Part shown: piece by piece, positions 1-7,984 of the stretch | Numbering within the stretch: position 1 is the stretch's first letter | How the letters are laid out: the number at the start of each line of letters is the position of its first letter | DNA from: an uncultured OM182 clade bacterium | Lineage (GTDB): Bacteria; Pseudomonadota; Gammaproteobacteria; Pseudomonadales; Azotimanducaceae | DNA length: 33,048 nt | Direction: 5' to 3' | Assembly: GCA_905182025.1 (NCBI GenBank) | Contig: CAJJAA010000026.1 | Coordinates: forward strand, 1-33,048 | Notes under the pieces: model-generated | Database searches by the model: none | What the model saw: only the letters and a program-made list of their open reading frames with translations | Told to the model about the DNA's origin: nothing | Program-made: the position numbers and the translations under genes

Positions 1-2
1 CC

Positions 3-920
3 TTGGCAACAACTGTGGGGACGACGATATGTTTGCGTCATGTGCGCGAGGATGCTGTTTTTGAGTCGATTAAACATAATAAGGTTTCGCACTTTTGTGG
101 TGCGCCTGTTGTGCTCAATTCGCTCATCAATGCGGCGGATGAACACAAACAGGGTATTACTCATTTGGTCAAGGTCATGACAGCAGGCGCGGCCCCGCCC
201 GCCGCTGTGATTCAAGGCATGGAAGCGTTAGGCGTCAATGTCACGCAGGTTTATGGGCTAACAGAAACGTATGGTCCAATGGTGGTGTCCGCGTGGCGCG
301 CCCAGTGGGACGGTTGCTCTGAAGTAGAGAAAGCCAGTTTGAAAGCACGCCAAGGCATATCCTCGGTGTTGGCCGGCGCAATGATGGTTGCCGACCCGGA
401 TACACTTGATCCGGTTCCTTGGGATGGCGTCAGCCAGGGTGAGATTATGATGCGCGGTAATATTGTTATGAAAGGCTATTTAAAAAATCCTGTCACTACC
501 CAGGCTGCTTTCGAGGGTGGTTGGTTTCATTCCGGCGATATCGCTGTATGCCACCCGGACGGGTATATCCAAATTAAGGATCGGTCAAAAGATGTCATCA
601 TCAGCGGTGGCGAGAATATATCCAGTATTGAAATAGAAGATGTATTGTTCAAGCATCCGAAAATTCTTGAAGCGGCAGTGGTCGCTAAGTCTGATGAGAA
701 GTGGGGTGAGCACCCTTGTGCGTTCGTTACTGTAAAGCAAGGTGAAAGTTTGCACAGCGACGAAGTTATCAGTTACTGCCGCAGTGAAATGGCACGCTTT
801 AAGGTGCCTAGAACTGTGATTTTTGGCGATCTTATTAAAACGTCGACCGGCAAGGTGCAAAAATATTTGCTGCGAGAGCAAGCTGAAGCATATGACATGG
901 ATGGAACCGAAGCATCGTGA
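3..920 (+). CDS. Acyl-CoA synthetase (AMP-dependent), C-terminal part
   Basis: This is the 3' part (about 305 codons) of an AMP-forming fatty acyl-CoA synthetase; the start lies left of the window and the frame is open to its edge. Such enzymes adenylate a carboxylic acid and transfer it to CoA in the cytoplasm. The visible part has the GLTET adenylate-binding motif (about residue 85), the HSGD motif and a KDRSKD hinge followed by SGGEN at the small C-terminal domain, and the catalytic lysine in TGKVQK near the end. The chain substrate cannot be told; the sequence resembles the broad medium-chain and DmdB-like (methylmercaptopropionate) group rather than acetyl-CoA synthetases. The stop TGA overlaps a GTG codon at 917, but that GTG opens only a 15-codon frame. 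It probably feeds acyl-CoA substrates to dehydrogenases like those encoded further right. Confidence 0.9.
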   Translation: MATTVGTTICLRHVREDAVFESIKHNKVSHFCGAPVVLNSLINAADEHKQGITHLVKVMTAGAAPPAAVIQGMEALGVNVTQVYGLTETYGPMVVSAWRAQWDGCSEVEKASLKARQGISSVLAGAMMVADPDTLDPVPWDGVSQGEIMMRGNIVMKGYLKNPVTTQAAFEGGWFHSGDIAVCHPDGYIQIKDRSKDVIISGGENISSIEIEDVLFKHPKILEAAVVAKSDEKWGEHPCAFVTVKQGESLHSDEVISYCRSEMARFKVPRTVIFGDLIKTSTGKVQKYLLREQAEAYDMDGTEAS

Positions 921-951
921 AACAACTTTCTGAACTAATTTCTGCCAATCG

Positions 952-1440
952 TTGGCTACGTTGAACGTCCAAATTGGGTTTGCTAAAAATGCAGATTGCG
1001 TCGAGTTGGCAAAGCTTTCCCGTGACTATATTGAGTCGGGTCTGCATTGGCGCTGGAAACCCGCAAGGCTATTGAAGCTGATTCAGCATCCGGACTGTGT
1101 TGTTATTACAGCGCGACAAGAGCTTTCGATTCAGGCTTTTGCGGCGATGGAATTTTATCCTCGTCATTGCCATCTGAATTTACTTGCGACCAAGCCAGAG
1201 TTCAGACAGCAAGGTTTGGGTGAAGCATTATTGTTGTGGCTCGAGGCGTCCGCGAGAATTGCTGGACAGGAATTCATCAAGCTGGAAGTAAGATGTCAAA
1301 ATACGGCGGCGATTCGGTTTTACGAAAGCCGAGGTTATGCAATTCAAGAGCAATGCGTCGGCTACTACGACGGTAGAGAAGATGCTTTTACAATGGTGCA
1401 TCGATTAATGAGTGATGAACAGGCAGCGCAGAGGCCTTAG
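952..1440 (+). CDS. GNAT-family N-acetyltransferase
   Basis: A 162-residue single-domain GNAT protein that would transfer an acetyl group from acetyl-CoA to an unknown amine. The acetyl-CoA binding motif A is visible as RQQGLGEALL around residue 86, and the typical C-terminal motif NTAAIRFYESRGY follows at about 120-132. The start is uncertain: an in-frame stop at 931-933 leaves only TTG at 952 or TTG at 961, neither with a clear Shine-Dalgarno sequence. It begins 31 bases after the acyl-CoA synthetase stop and ends one base before the murF start, so the three probably share a transcript and translation may be coupled. The acceptor is unknown. A RimI-like role cannot be supported, because RimI acts on ribosomal protein S18 and nothing here shows that target. 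Confidence 0.82.
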   Translation: MATLNVQIGFAKNADCVELAKLSRDYIESGLHWRWKPARLLKLIQHPDCVVITARQELSIQAFAAMEFYPRHCHLNLLATKPEFRQQGLGEALLLWLEASARIAGQEFIKLEVRCQNTAAIRFYESRGYAIQEQCVGYYDGREDAFTMVHRLMSDEQAAQRP

Positions 1441-1441
1441 C

Positions 1442-2848
1442 ATGACAAATAATAACCAGACCCTGTGGACTTGGCAGGCGCTCGCCGAATTTTTTCCAGA
1501 GCAATCATCGCTTGGATCTGACATACGCGGTATCTGCATCGACAGTCGTTCAGTAAATGACGGCGATTTATTTATTGCCTTAGCCGGCGACCCGGGGCCC
1601 CGTTTTAGTACTTCTTCGCAATCAGCCCGAGATGGTCATGAGTTTATCGATGCCGCTGTGTCCCACGGGGCGGCTGCGGTGATGGTATCGGCTGAGTATT
1701 ATGAACATGCACAGCCAGATTGTCCGGTGCTTGTTGTTGAAGATACTCTAGATGGACTTTGGCAATTGGGGGCGAGCGCCAGAGATAGAATGACCGGTAC
1801 AGTTGCCGCAATTACTGGTAGTGCGGGTAAGACGACGGCCCGCCATTGGCTTGAACAGCTGCTACTGAAGCAAGGCTCAACCCATGCTTCGACGGGCAGT
1901 TTAAATAATCACTGGGGTGTGCCCGTTTCACTGGCAAGAATGCCGAGTTCAAGTCGCTATGGTGTATTTGAAATTGGCACAAATCATCCGGGAGAAATTG
2001 CGCCTCTGTCGCTGCTTACAAAACCTCATGTCAGTATGTTGTTGAATGTGCTGCCGGCGCATATTGGAAACTTTGAAAACCTCGATGCGATTAGGCGAGA
2101 GAAATTAACGATTACGGATGGTCTGCAACCCGAGGGGGTTTTAATCGTACCGGAGGAACTCAATACGCTCGGCACGAGGGCTGCTCATATCGTCACCTTC
2201 GGTCTGCAGACAACGGCTGATGTTCATCTGATAGATTTTAACGATTCGACCGTCGCAGCATCGGTCAGGGGGCAAGCCGTGCGCTATACACTGAATAATG
2301 CCGGTGAGCACCGCATTTTAACCTCTCTAGCCGTTTTGGCTGCGGTTGATCTAATGGGCGCTGATGTTGTGCAAGCCGCCGCTGATTTTGCTTCATTAGA
2401 AGCACCGCTCGGACGCGGTAATCAGGTCAGCATCCCGTGCGAACCGAATGCGAAAACGGCCTCTGATATCCTTGTCATTGATGATAGTTACAATGCAAAC
2501 CCCGTCAGCATGTCTTATGCGATCGAAGCGCTTGCGTCGACAGCCGCGCTGCGGACTATTGCCTTGCTGGGCGAGATGCTTGAGCTGGGCGACACATCCC
2601 TGGCCACACATGAGCAAGTTGCAGCGCGTGCAACAGTGCTAGACGAGGTGATTACCTTTGGTGATGGTTTTGCTACTTGCCCCGGTCGTTCGGGCCATTA
2701 CGGGGCAGTAAGTGAGTTCGATTTAGACGCCTTTGTAGATACATTGAGCGCGGGTGATGTCTTGCTAGTGAAAGGATCCAACAAGGTTTTTTGGGCGCAG
2801 TCATTCACCAAAAAATTAATTGAGACCATTCAAAAACGTTTTCAGTAA
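1442..2848 (+). CDS. murF: MurF-like UDP-MurNAc-tripeptide--D-Ala-D-Ala ligase
   Basis: A 468-residue Mur ligase with the three expected domains: an N-terminal substrate-binding domain with the conserved DSR (34-36) and GDLFIAL motifs, a central ATPase domain with the P-loop ITGSAGKTT (124-132) and EIGTNHPGEI, and a C-terminal domain with the DDSYNANP signature near 347. MurF adds D-Ala-D-Ala to UDP-MurNAc-tripeptide in the last cytoplasmic step of peptidoglycan precursor synthesis. ATG at 1442 is preferred over an upstream in-frame ATG at 1412 because GAGG sits seven bases before it and it avoids a long overlap with the GNAT gene. No other mur, mra or fts gene is nearby, so this is a murF outside the usual dcw cluster and might be a second copy. 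The family call is secure; the essential role is inferred. Confidence 0.88.
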   Translation: MTNNNQTLWTWQALAEFFPEQSSLGSDIRGICIDSRSVNDGDLFIALAGDPGPRFSTSSQSARDGHEFIDAAVSHGAAAVMVSAEYYEHAQPDCPVLVVEDTLDGLWQLGASARDRMTGTVAAITGSAGKTTARHWLEQLLLKQGSTHASTGSLNNHWGVPVSLARMPSSSRYGVFEIGTNHPGEIAPLSLLTKPHVSMLLNVLPAHIGNFENLDAIRREKLTITDGLQPEGVLIVPEELNTLGTRAAHIVTFGLQTTADVHLIDFNDSTVAASVRGQAVRYTLNNAGEHRILTSLAVLAAVDLMGADVVQAAADFASLEAPLGRGNQVSIPCEPNAKTASDILVIDDSYNANPVSMSYAIEALASTAALRTIALLGEMLELGDTSLATHEQVAARATVLDEVITFGDGFATCPGRSGHYGAVSEFDLDAFVDTLSAGDVLLVKGSNKVFWAQSFTKKLIETIQKRFQ

Positions 2849-2850
2849 TT

Positions 2851-2916
2851 TTTTCAATGTTTTTCGACGTTTTTCGACGTTGTTCAATGTTGTTCAATGT
2901 TGTTCAATGTTGTTCG
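2851..2916. repeat. 10-bp tandem repeat after murF, about 6.6 copies
   Basis: Six full 10-base units and a partial seventh run head to tail from three bases after the murF stop. Three consecutive units (2881-2910) are identical TGTTCAATGT; the two at 2861-2880 are TTTTCGACGT and the first is TTTTCAATGT. The last bases of murF look like a further degenerate unit. The period is close to one DNA helical turn. It lies between two converging genes, and no terminator hairpin with a T run was seen for murF. Confidence 0.85.
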
Positions 2917-2944
2917 TAGCGCGATCAATCATTTCCACAATGAC

Positions 2945-2969
2945 AAAAAACGAGGATAGTTCCCCGTTT
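2945..2969 (-). terminator. Rho-independent terminator of the YiiX-like gene
   Basis: Read on the minus strand, AAACGGGG pairs with CCTCGTTT (one G-U pair) around a six-base loop and runs into TTTTTT. The hairpin begins at the stop codon of the YiiX-like gene. On the plus strand the same position has an A-C mismatch and no T run, so it works in the minus direction only. Confidence 0.72.
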
Positions 2970-3990
2970 AATGTTTGTGCGTTTCTCCACCGGAATCAGT
3001 ATTGCTTGTCGCTGTTTGCGGTTCTTTTTGCTCATCGTCTGATTCGGATAGACGATCTTCGTCGGTTTGATTTTCCTCAGCGGCTTCGACTTCAGCAGCT
3101 CTCTTGACGGCAACAGCCTCGTCAATTGCTTCCTGCACCTCATGATCTTTAGGTATGCCATCATTGGTCAGGTAGTAACTCGATTCTTCATCTTCCAAAA
3201 CCCTTGAACCGTGCCAAGGCAGTAGATGATGACTATCGTGATAATGGATATCGATGAAGGGGTACTTAATAATTTTGAAGTAGGGTGAATAGTCGAAATC
3301 ACTCGGCGTGCAAAGTTTGGGGTTCCTGCGGAACAATTGCATTTTTTCACCTTCGGTATTTTCCGAAGGTAATTTCACTAAAGGCAGGATCGGAAATTGT
3401 ACGAATGCAAATGCTTCAGCAATCATGGTCGAGCAAACAGTCCGCGTTGAGCGTCCGGCATTGTGTTGGAATAAGCTGGATCGCCATCGTCTTGGTAAAA
3501 AGGACCAGGGGAACATAAATCGAGCCAGATCAAAAATCTGTCGTACGTCATAGTCCACACCCAGACGGCTGACCGCATAGCGAATAACCTGATGGCTATC
3601 CTTGATGCCGAGTCGAGAGGGCCGACAAATTCTCAAATGCTCGTTCTTATAAAAATCAATCTTGGTGACGACAGTACCTTGGCCGAGTTGACTCTCGATA
3701 ATGAGTCTGTCCGTCGGTTCCCCTTGATAATGGTGTTGTATAATCTCCCTCAGGTCCGGGTCTTCAACGTCATGTAAACGTCCGACATAAAGCGCTGCAT
3801 GTGTCCAAGGGCTTTGTGTGGTCATACGGATGACATCACTGATGCGGGAACGACCTTCGACCAGGATCACGTCACAGGGTTTGAGTTCGTGCTGAATTCG
3901 CTCGAAGTCGCTCAAAGGGCGAGGGCGGGTATTACTCTCGCGCGTTAGCCACGAGACAATCGGGTGCGTTAGGGTGTTAATTAGTCCCAT
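2968..3990 (-). CDS. YiiX/YebB-like permuted NlpC/P60 cysteine hydrolase
   Basis: A 340-residue protein resembling the YiiX/YebB-like (Peptidase C92) branch of circularly permuted NlpC/P60 enzymes. The N-terminal half has the GDVI-like strand DVILVEG, then SPWTHAALYVG carrying the likely catalytic His64. The likely nucleophile is Cys186 in TVCSTMIAEAF, so His precedes Cys as expected for the permuted fold. No classical signal peptide is seen, although the first 15 residues are mildly hydrophobic. The last 60 residues or so are acidic, low-complexity and probably disordered, with a Gly-His tail. Members of this fold act on amide or ester bonds in lipids or peptides; the substrate here is unknown. 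AGGT eight bases before the ATG at 3990 supports the start and lies inside a small inverted repeat. The gene is monocistronic and has its own terminator. Confidence 0.75.
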   Translation of the reverse strand: MGLINTLTHPIVSWLTRESNTRPRPLSDFERIQHELKPCDVILVEGRSRISDVIRMTTQSPWTHAALYVGRLHDVEDPDLREIIQHHYQGEPTDRLIIESQLGQGTVVTKIDFYKNEHLRICRPSRLGIKDSHQVIRYAVSRLGVDYDVRQIFDLARFMFPWSFLPRRWRSSLFQHNAGRSTRTVCSTMIAEAFAFVQFPILPLVKLPSENTEGEKMQLFRRNPKLCTPSDFDYSPYFKIIKYPFIDIHYHDSHHLLPWHGSRVLEDEESSYYLTNDGIPKDHEVQEAIDEAVAVKRAAEVEAAEENQTDEDRLSESDDEQKEPQTATSNTDSGGETHKH

Positions 3991-3997
3991 TGATTAG

Positions 3998-4012
3998 ACC
4001 TATTGAATAGGT
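3998..4012. promoter_or_regulatory. 15-bp inverted repeat over the YiiX-like gene RBS
   Basis: ACCTATTGAATAGGT is a perfect 7+1+7 inverted repeat just upstream of the minus-strand start at 3990. On the minus-strand mRNA it could fold as a 5-bp stem (ACCTA with TAGGT, 5-base loop), which would bury the AGGT that looks like the Shine-Dalgarno sequence. It may instead be a protein-binding site. Confidence 0.4.
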
Positions 4013-4108
4013 TTGCTAATTTGATCGTTGCAGCCATTGACGGAAACTCTAATTGTGGATCTACGATTTTTTTGGACCAAGCCTAATGGCCGATTGTTCA
4101 GTACGCTT

Positions 4109-4160
4109 TTTGACACAGCCGTTTGACACAGCCGTTTGACGCGGCCGTTTGACAAGGCCT
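4109..4160. repeat. 13-bp tandem repeat, four copies, each with a TTGAC core
   Basis: Units at 4109-4121 and 4122-4134 are identical (TTTGACACAGCCG); 4135-4147 differs by GACGCGG and 4148-4160 is TTTGACAAGGCCT. Every unit carries TTGACA or TTGACG, which matches the sigma-70 -35 hexamer, spaced every 13 bases. No -10 hexamer stands at 16-18 bases from the last one, so a promoter role is unproven. Confidence 0.85.
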
Positions 4161-4415
4161 ACCGCTTGGTCAGTTCGCATGTTAGGCGAAGTATAGGATG
4201 TTTTCGATCGGGAAGTGTACAAAAGGGTGCTTCAATCGGGTTCATCAGTAGCGTTCTATAATAGGGCGTAATAGGCAGCCTAACTGTAGGGTCTTATAGT
4301 TTCATCAAGGCAGTATGATCGCGCCCGCTTCCATGTAATAATTCTAGGCAAATGACGTCATGATCAACACGGTGTCGTAACCGAATCAACAACACTACAA
4401 CCAGGTAGCAATGAA

Positions 4416-5378
4416 ATGATTGTCGACCGTTTGGGCAGACAATTTCGAAACCTTCGAGTAAGCCTTACAGCTGCATGCAACTACGCCTGCACTTACTGCG
4501 TGCCCGATGGCAAGCGATTGATGAAAGCGCAAAATGAGATGCCCGCGACCGAACTGCTGAAAGCGGTGGTTTATCTTCAACAAGCAACGGGTATCGATAA
4601 GATTCGTATCACCGGGGGTGAGCCTTTAGTGACGCCTAAGTTTGATGACTTCTTACTCGGCGTGACGAAATTGCCCCTGCAGGATATTAGTCTGACAACC
4701 AATGGCCAACTGCTGTTGAAGAAAAAAGAAGTGATCATTGACTCTGGTTTAAAGCGTATCAACATTAGCCTCGATACGTTGAACCCATTAAAATTCCAAC
4801 AGATTGCACGAAGCGGCGATCTGGAGACGGTGCTTGCTGGCATTGATGCAATGTTAGAAGCCGGACTTAAAGTTAAGATCAACATGGTACCGCTGCGTAG
4901 TCAAAACGGTCAGGACATACTGCCGATGCTCGACTATTGTCTGGATCGTGGTATCGAGTTGCGTTTTATCGAACTGATGAGAATGGGTCACCTGGTTAGC
5001 GGTGGTGGATTTCAACAGGATTTCATCTCGATGGAATCATTGTTGGACGAAATAAGAACCCGCTACGAGTTCGCTCGAACGGATGCGCCTTATGATTCAA
5101 CCGCAGCGCGATTTGCGATTCCTGGTCGAGGCACCTTTGGTATTATTGCCAACGAAAGCGAACCCTTCTGCCGCTCTTGCACGCGACTAAGATTGTCCTC
5201 CGATGGTTATCTTTATGGCTGTTTGAGTAGCAGTCGCCGGCAATACATCGGTGATATCATTGACGAGCCTTCACATGTGGCGCTGCCGAAATTACAGAAA
5301 ATGCTGCTGAGTGCGCTTGATGATAAGAAGCTAGCATTCCAAGGTGAAGTGACAGTGATGAAGTTCATCGGCGGCTAA
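4416..5378 (+). CDS. moaA: GTP 3',8-cyclase MoaA
   Basis: A 320-residue radical-SAM enzyme that converts GTP to (8S)-3',8-cyclo-7,8-dihydroguanosine 5'-triphosphate, the first step of molybdenum cofactor synthesis, in the cytoplasm. The N-terminal cluster motif CNYACTYC (CX3CX2C), the TGGEP motif, the second 4Fe-4S site CRSC...C (CX2CX13C) in the C-terminal third and the C-terminal Gly-Gly all match the family, as does the length (usually about 330). ATG at 4416 is chosen because the protein aligns from there with the usual DxxGR start; an AGGT lies about nine bases upstream. The start overlaps a two-codon frame, ATG-AAA-TGA, at 4411-4419. No other moa, moe or mob gene is in the window, so this moaA stands apart from its pathway partners. 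Confidence 0.95.
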   Translation: MIVDRLGRQFRNLRVSLTAACNYACTYCVPDGKRLMKAQNEMPATELLKAVVYLQQATGIDKIRITGGEPLVTPKFDDFLLGVTKLPLQDISLTTNGQLLLKKKEVIIDSGLKRINISLDTLNPLKFQQIARSGDLETVLAGIDAMLEAGLKVKINMVPLRSQNGQDILPMLDYCLDRGIELRFIELMRMGHLVSGGGFQQDFISMESLLDEIRTRYEFARTDAPYDSTAARFAIPGRGTFGIIANESEPFCRSCTRLRLSSDGYLYGCLSSSRRQYIGDIIDEPSHVALPKLQKMLLSALDDKKLAFQGEVTVMKFIGG

Positions 5379-5395
5379 ACGCGCTTCGCGTCTTT
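5379..5395 (+). terminator. Weak hairpin after moaA
   Basis: ACGCG-CTT-CGCGT followed by CTTTT starts right after the moaA stop codon. The stem is only five pairs and the T run is short, so this is a modest terminator candidate. The following 200 bases up to the DUF1285 gene hold no ORF that I can support. Confidence 0.4.
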
Positions 5396-5612
5396 TGCCG
5401 TTTGATTCATTACAGGCACCAGCCGGTTTTGAACCAATCAGGTTGTAACCCCGTAACTGTCTCTATAACTATGAGCATATCGCTCGTTAAACGCATCTTT
5501 ACTGCAGTCTAATGCTGAAGCTCAATACGAGCAGCAAGTCGAGCATGGAACGGCTTAATTATTGTTTTGCGTCTAAAATATTGTTTCGTTGTTGAATCCG
5601 GAGGATATCAAT

Positions 5613-6185
5613 ATGGCTATGAATGAAGCGGCTGCCTACTCACTATTAAATGGCCTTGAAAAGGTAAAGGGTTTACCGCATCCGCCTGTACATCTTTGGC
5701 ATCCAGATAATGTTAAAGACATCGATATGCAGATTCGAGCCAATGGGGAATGGGTCCACGAAGGGTCCGTCATCAAAAGAGATCGGTTGGTGCACTTGTT
5801 TGCATCCGTGCTAAGAAAAGAAGATGACGATTATTATTTAGTGACCCCCGTCGAGAAATGCAGAATCGTTGTTGAGGATGCACCTTTTATTGCCATTTTG
5901 TTACGTAATGAGGGGCAGGGTAAGGCGCAAAAATTGAGCTTTACGACCAATATGGCTGAAGAAGTGAATTGCGACGCTGACCATACGCTGCGAATCGATA
6001 TTAACCCTGACTCGGACGAGCCTGCGCCTTACATCCATATTCGAGAGGGCCTTGAAGCTAGAATAAATCGCAATGTTTTCTATCAGTTAATGGATCTGTT
6101 GGTGACTGAGCAGTGGCAGGGTAAACAGTGGCTAGGTTTGTGGAGTTATGATCAGTTTTTCCCCGTCATGATTGAACCTTCATAG
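5613..6185 (+). CDS. DUF1285 family protein
   Basis: A 190-residue soluble protein resembling the DUF1285 family of proteobacteria, whose function is unknown to me. Features are an N-terminal PPVHLWHPD segment, a GEWVHEGSVIKRDRLVHLF block that is typical of the family, and a YYLVTPVEKCRIVVEDAPF block. No signal peptide, membrane segment or catalytic motif stands out. The start at 5613 is preferred over an in-frame TTG at 5589 because GGAGGA lies seven bases before it. It is alone between moaA and the convergent ETF-QO gene and has its own leader of about 230 bases. The MoaA neighbourhood does not by itself argue for a cofactor role. Confidence 0.82.
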   Translation: MAMNEAAAYSLLNGLEKVKGLPHPPVHLWHPDNVKDIDMQIRANGEWVHEGSVIKRDRLVHLFASVLRKEDDDYYLVTPVEKCRIVVEDAPFIAILLRNEGQGKAQKLSFTTNMAEEVNCDADHTLRIDINPDSDEPAPYIHIREGLEARINRNVFYQLMDLLVTEQWQGKQWLGLWSYDQFFPVMIEPS

Positions 6186-6245
6186 CATAGATGAAGGACA
6201 GTGCGATTCGATCCAGCGCAAGTACCGACGCTTAAATGACGAACA

Positions 6246-6280
6246 AAAAAAAGAGCAGTTCGACGATCGAATCTGCTCTT
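6246..6280 (-). terminator. Rho-independent terminator of the ETF-QO gene
   Basis: On the minus strand, AAGAGCAG with ATTCGA pairs with TCGAA and CTGCTCTT (13 pairs, one bulged base, 3-base loop), and the stem runs into eight T. It lies about 45 bases after the ETF-QO stop. The plus strand has only a poor T run, so it mainly serves the minus-strand gene. A second small hairpin (CGGCT-GAAGC-AGCCG, 6290-6304) lies between it and the stop. Confidence 0.85.
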
Positions 6281-6325
6281 CTTATATTACGGCTGAAGCA
6301 GCCGCAGTAGACTCAAATAGCCGTG

Positions 6326-7984
6326 CTACATATTCCCATAGTTCGGACCACCCGTGCCTTCCGGCACAACCCAATTGATATTCTGGGCAGGGTCTTTAAT
6401 GTCACAGGTTTTGCAATGAATGCAGTTCTGCGCATTGATTTGGAAACGGTTACTGCCATCGGTTTCTTCAATTACTTCATAAACGCCAGCAGGGCAATAA
6501 CGCTGTGCCGGTTCATCGTACAGAGGAAGATTACTGCTGATCGGAACACTAGGGTCCTTTAGCTGCAGATGGCAGGGTTGGTCTTCTTCGTGTGACGTGT
6601 TGGTGATGAAGACCGATGATAATTTGTCAAAGCTGATGACACCGTCGGGCTTAGGGTAATCAATTTTCTCAGATTTACTGGCCAACTTAAGAGCCGCATA
6701 GTCAGGTTTTGGATCCTTTAAAGTGATAGGCATGCGTCCTCTGAAGACATACTGATCTACCCAGGTTGCCGCTGAACCCAAGAATAAGCCAAGCTTATGT
6801 AACCAGCCCGTTGTGTTTCTTGCGGTGAAGAGTTCGTCGTACAACCAAGATTTTTCAAAGGCTTCAGGATAGCTATTCAGTTCTGCACCGAGTTCACCGG
6901 CTTTAACCGCGGCATAAACAGATTCTGCCGCCAACATGCCTGACTTCATCGCAGTATGCGTGCCTTTTTGCTTCAAGTTATTAAGGAAGCCAGCATCATC
7001 CCCAACGAGTAATCCGCCGGGCATCGTTAGTTTTGGTAAAGCTTGCAAGCCACCTTTAACGACCGCGCGCGCACCATAGGAAACGCGTTTGCCACCGTCA
7101 AGGTATTGTTTAATGATTTTGTGTTGCTTGAACCGCTGAAATTCATCGAACGGACTCAAATGTGGATTTGAATAACCAAGGTCAATGATCAAGCCGAGTG
7201 CCACCTGATTGTTTTCGAGATGGTACATGTAAGATCCGCCTAAAGTCCCACCGGGGAAATGACCTAAAGGCCAGCCGACCGTATGAACGACTTTGCCAGG
7301 TACATGTTTTTCGGGGTCGATATCCCATACTTCTTTGAATCCAATACCATAGTGCTGCGTGTCGGAATCCTTCGTTAGGTCGAATTTTTCCATAACCTGC
7401 TTGCCCAGGTGTCCTCGACAGCCTTCAGCAAACACAGTGTATTTAGCGTGCAGTTCGTAACCCGCCTGATAGGACGGCTTATGTTCGCCATTTGCGGCAA
7501 CACCCATATCGCCGGTTGCGATACCTTTAATCGAGCCATCCTCGTTGTAGAGCACTTCGCTGGCGGCGAAACCTGGGAAGATATTCACACCCAGTTCTTC
7601 CGCTTGTTCGCCTAGCCAACGACAAAGATTGCCAAGACTCGTCGCGTAGTTACCTGGATTGTGGAGTGCGCTCGGTACTAACCACGAAGGAAGACGCATG
7701 CCTTGTTTCTCATCAACCAAATAGTAGACATCATCGTCCGTGACTGGGTTGGTGAGTGGCGCACCCATGGCTTTCCAATCTGGAAACAATTCATTAAGTG
7801 CTCTTGGTTCAACGACAGCGCCGGAAAGAATATGGGCACCGATCTCTGAGCCTTTTTCCACCAAACAGACAGTGAATTCTTCGCCATTTTCGGCCGCAAG
7901 TTGAGCGAATTTGATTGCAGTCGCAAGGCCGGCAGGGCCGCCTCCAACGACAACTACGTCAAACTCCATTGATTCTCGTTCCAC
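6326..7984 (-). CDS. Electron transfer flavoprotein-ubiquinone oxidoreductase (ETF-QO)
   Basis: A 552-residue flavo-iron-sulfur enzyme that takes electrons from reduced ETF and passes them to ubiquinone at the inner face of the cytoplasmic membrane. An N-terminal FAD-binding motif VVVGGGPAGLA opens the protein, and a C-terminal ferredoxin-like domain has the 4Fe-4S ligands Cys497 (CPAGVYE) and Cys521, Cys524 and Cys527 (CIHCKTC). Length matches the family (about 550). A GTG start at 7984 is supported by AAGGAG eight bases upstream; the in-frame ATG five codons later has no such site. It is divergent from etfB-etfA, so the whole path from acyl-CoA dehydrogenases to quinone is coded here. The gene is often called etfD or etfQO; naming differs between organisms, so the symbol is left empty. 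Confidence 0.96.
   Translation of the reverse strand: MERESMEFDVVVVGGGPAGLATAIKFAQLAAENGEEFTVCLVEKGSEIGAHILSGAVVEPRALNELFPDWKAMGAPLTNPVTDDDVYYLVDEKQGMRLPSWLVPSALHNPGNYATSLGNLCRWLGEQAEELGVNIFPGFAASEVLYNEDGSIKGIATGDMGVAANGEHKPSYQAGYELHAKYTVFAEGCRGHLGKQVMEKFDLTKDSDTQHYGIGFKEVWDIDPEKHVPGKVVHTVGWPLGHFPGGTLGGSYMYHLENNQVALGLIIDLGYSNPHLSPFDEFQRFKQHKIIKQYLDGGKRVSYGARAVVKGGLQALPKLTMPGGLLVGDDAGFLNNLKQKGTHTAMKSGMLAAESVYAAVKAGELGAELNSYPEAFEKSWLYDELFTARNTTGWLHKLGLFLGSAATWVDQYVFRGRMPITLKDPKPDYAALKLASKSEKIDYPKPDGVISFDKLSSVFITNTSHEEDQPCHLQLKDPSVPISSNLPLYDEPAQRYCPAGVYEVIEETDGSNRFQINAQNCIHCKTCDIKDPAQNINWVVPEGTGGPNYGNM

Larger units (their letters stand above)
3991..4415. other. 425-bp divergent intergenic region with repeats
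   Basis: This spacer lies between the start codons of the minus-strand YiiX-like gene and moaA. No convincing ORF was found. It holds an inverted repeat at 3998-4012, a 13-bp tandem repeat at 4109-4160, a perfect TATAAT hexamer at 4257-4262 with no good -35 partner, and the 10-bp palindrome ATGACGTCAT at 4352-4361. I looked for a molybdenum-cofactor riboswitch before moaA but recognised no conserved core. Confidence 0.6.

Noticed and set aside
917..964. GTG-started 15-codon frame overlapping the acyl-CoA synthetase stop, considered as the true start of the GNAT gene
   Set aside because: It ends at a TGA at 962-964 in a different frame from the GNAT gene; joining them would need a frameshift. 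The GNAT N-terminus is already complete from 952 or 961.
3308..3553. 81-codon plus-strand ORF
   Set aside because: Antisense to the YiiX-like gene, which has domain motifs and a good start; a shadow frame.
4180..4415. Molybdenum-cofactor riboswitch before moaA
   Set aside because: The leader is long enough, but I could not recognise the conserved core; a covariance-model search would decide.
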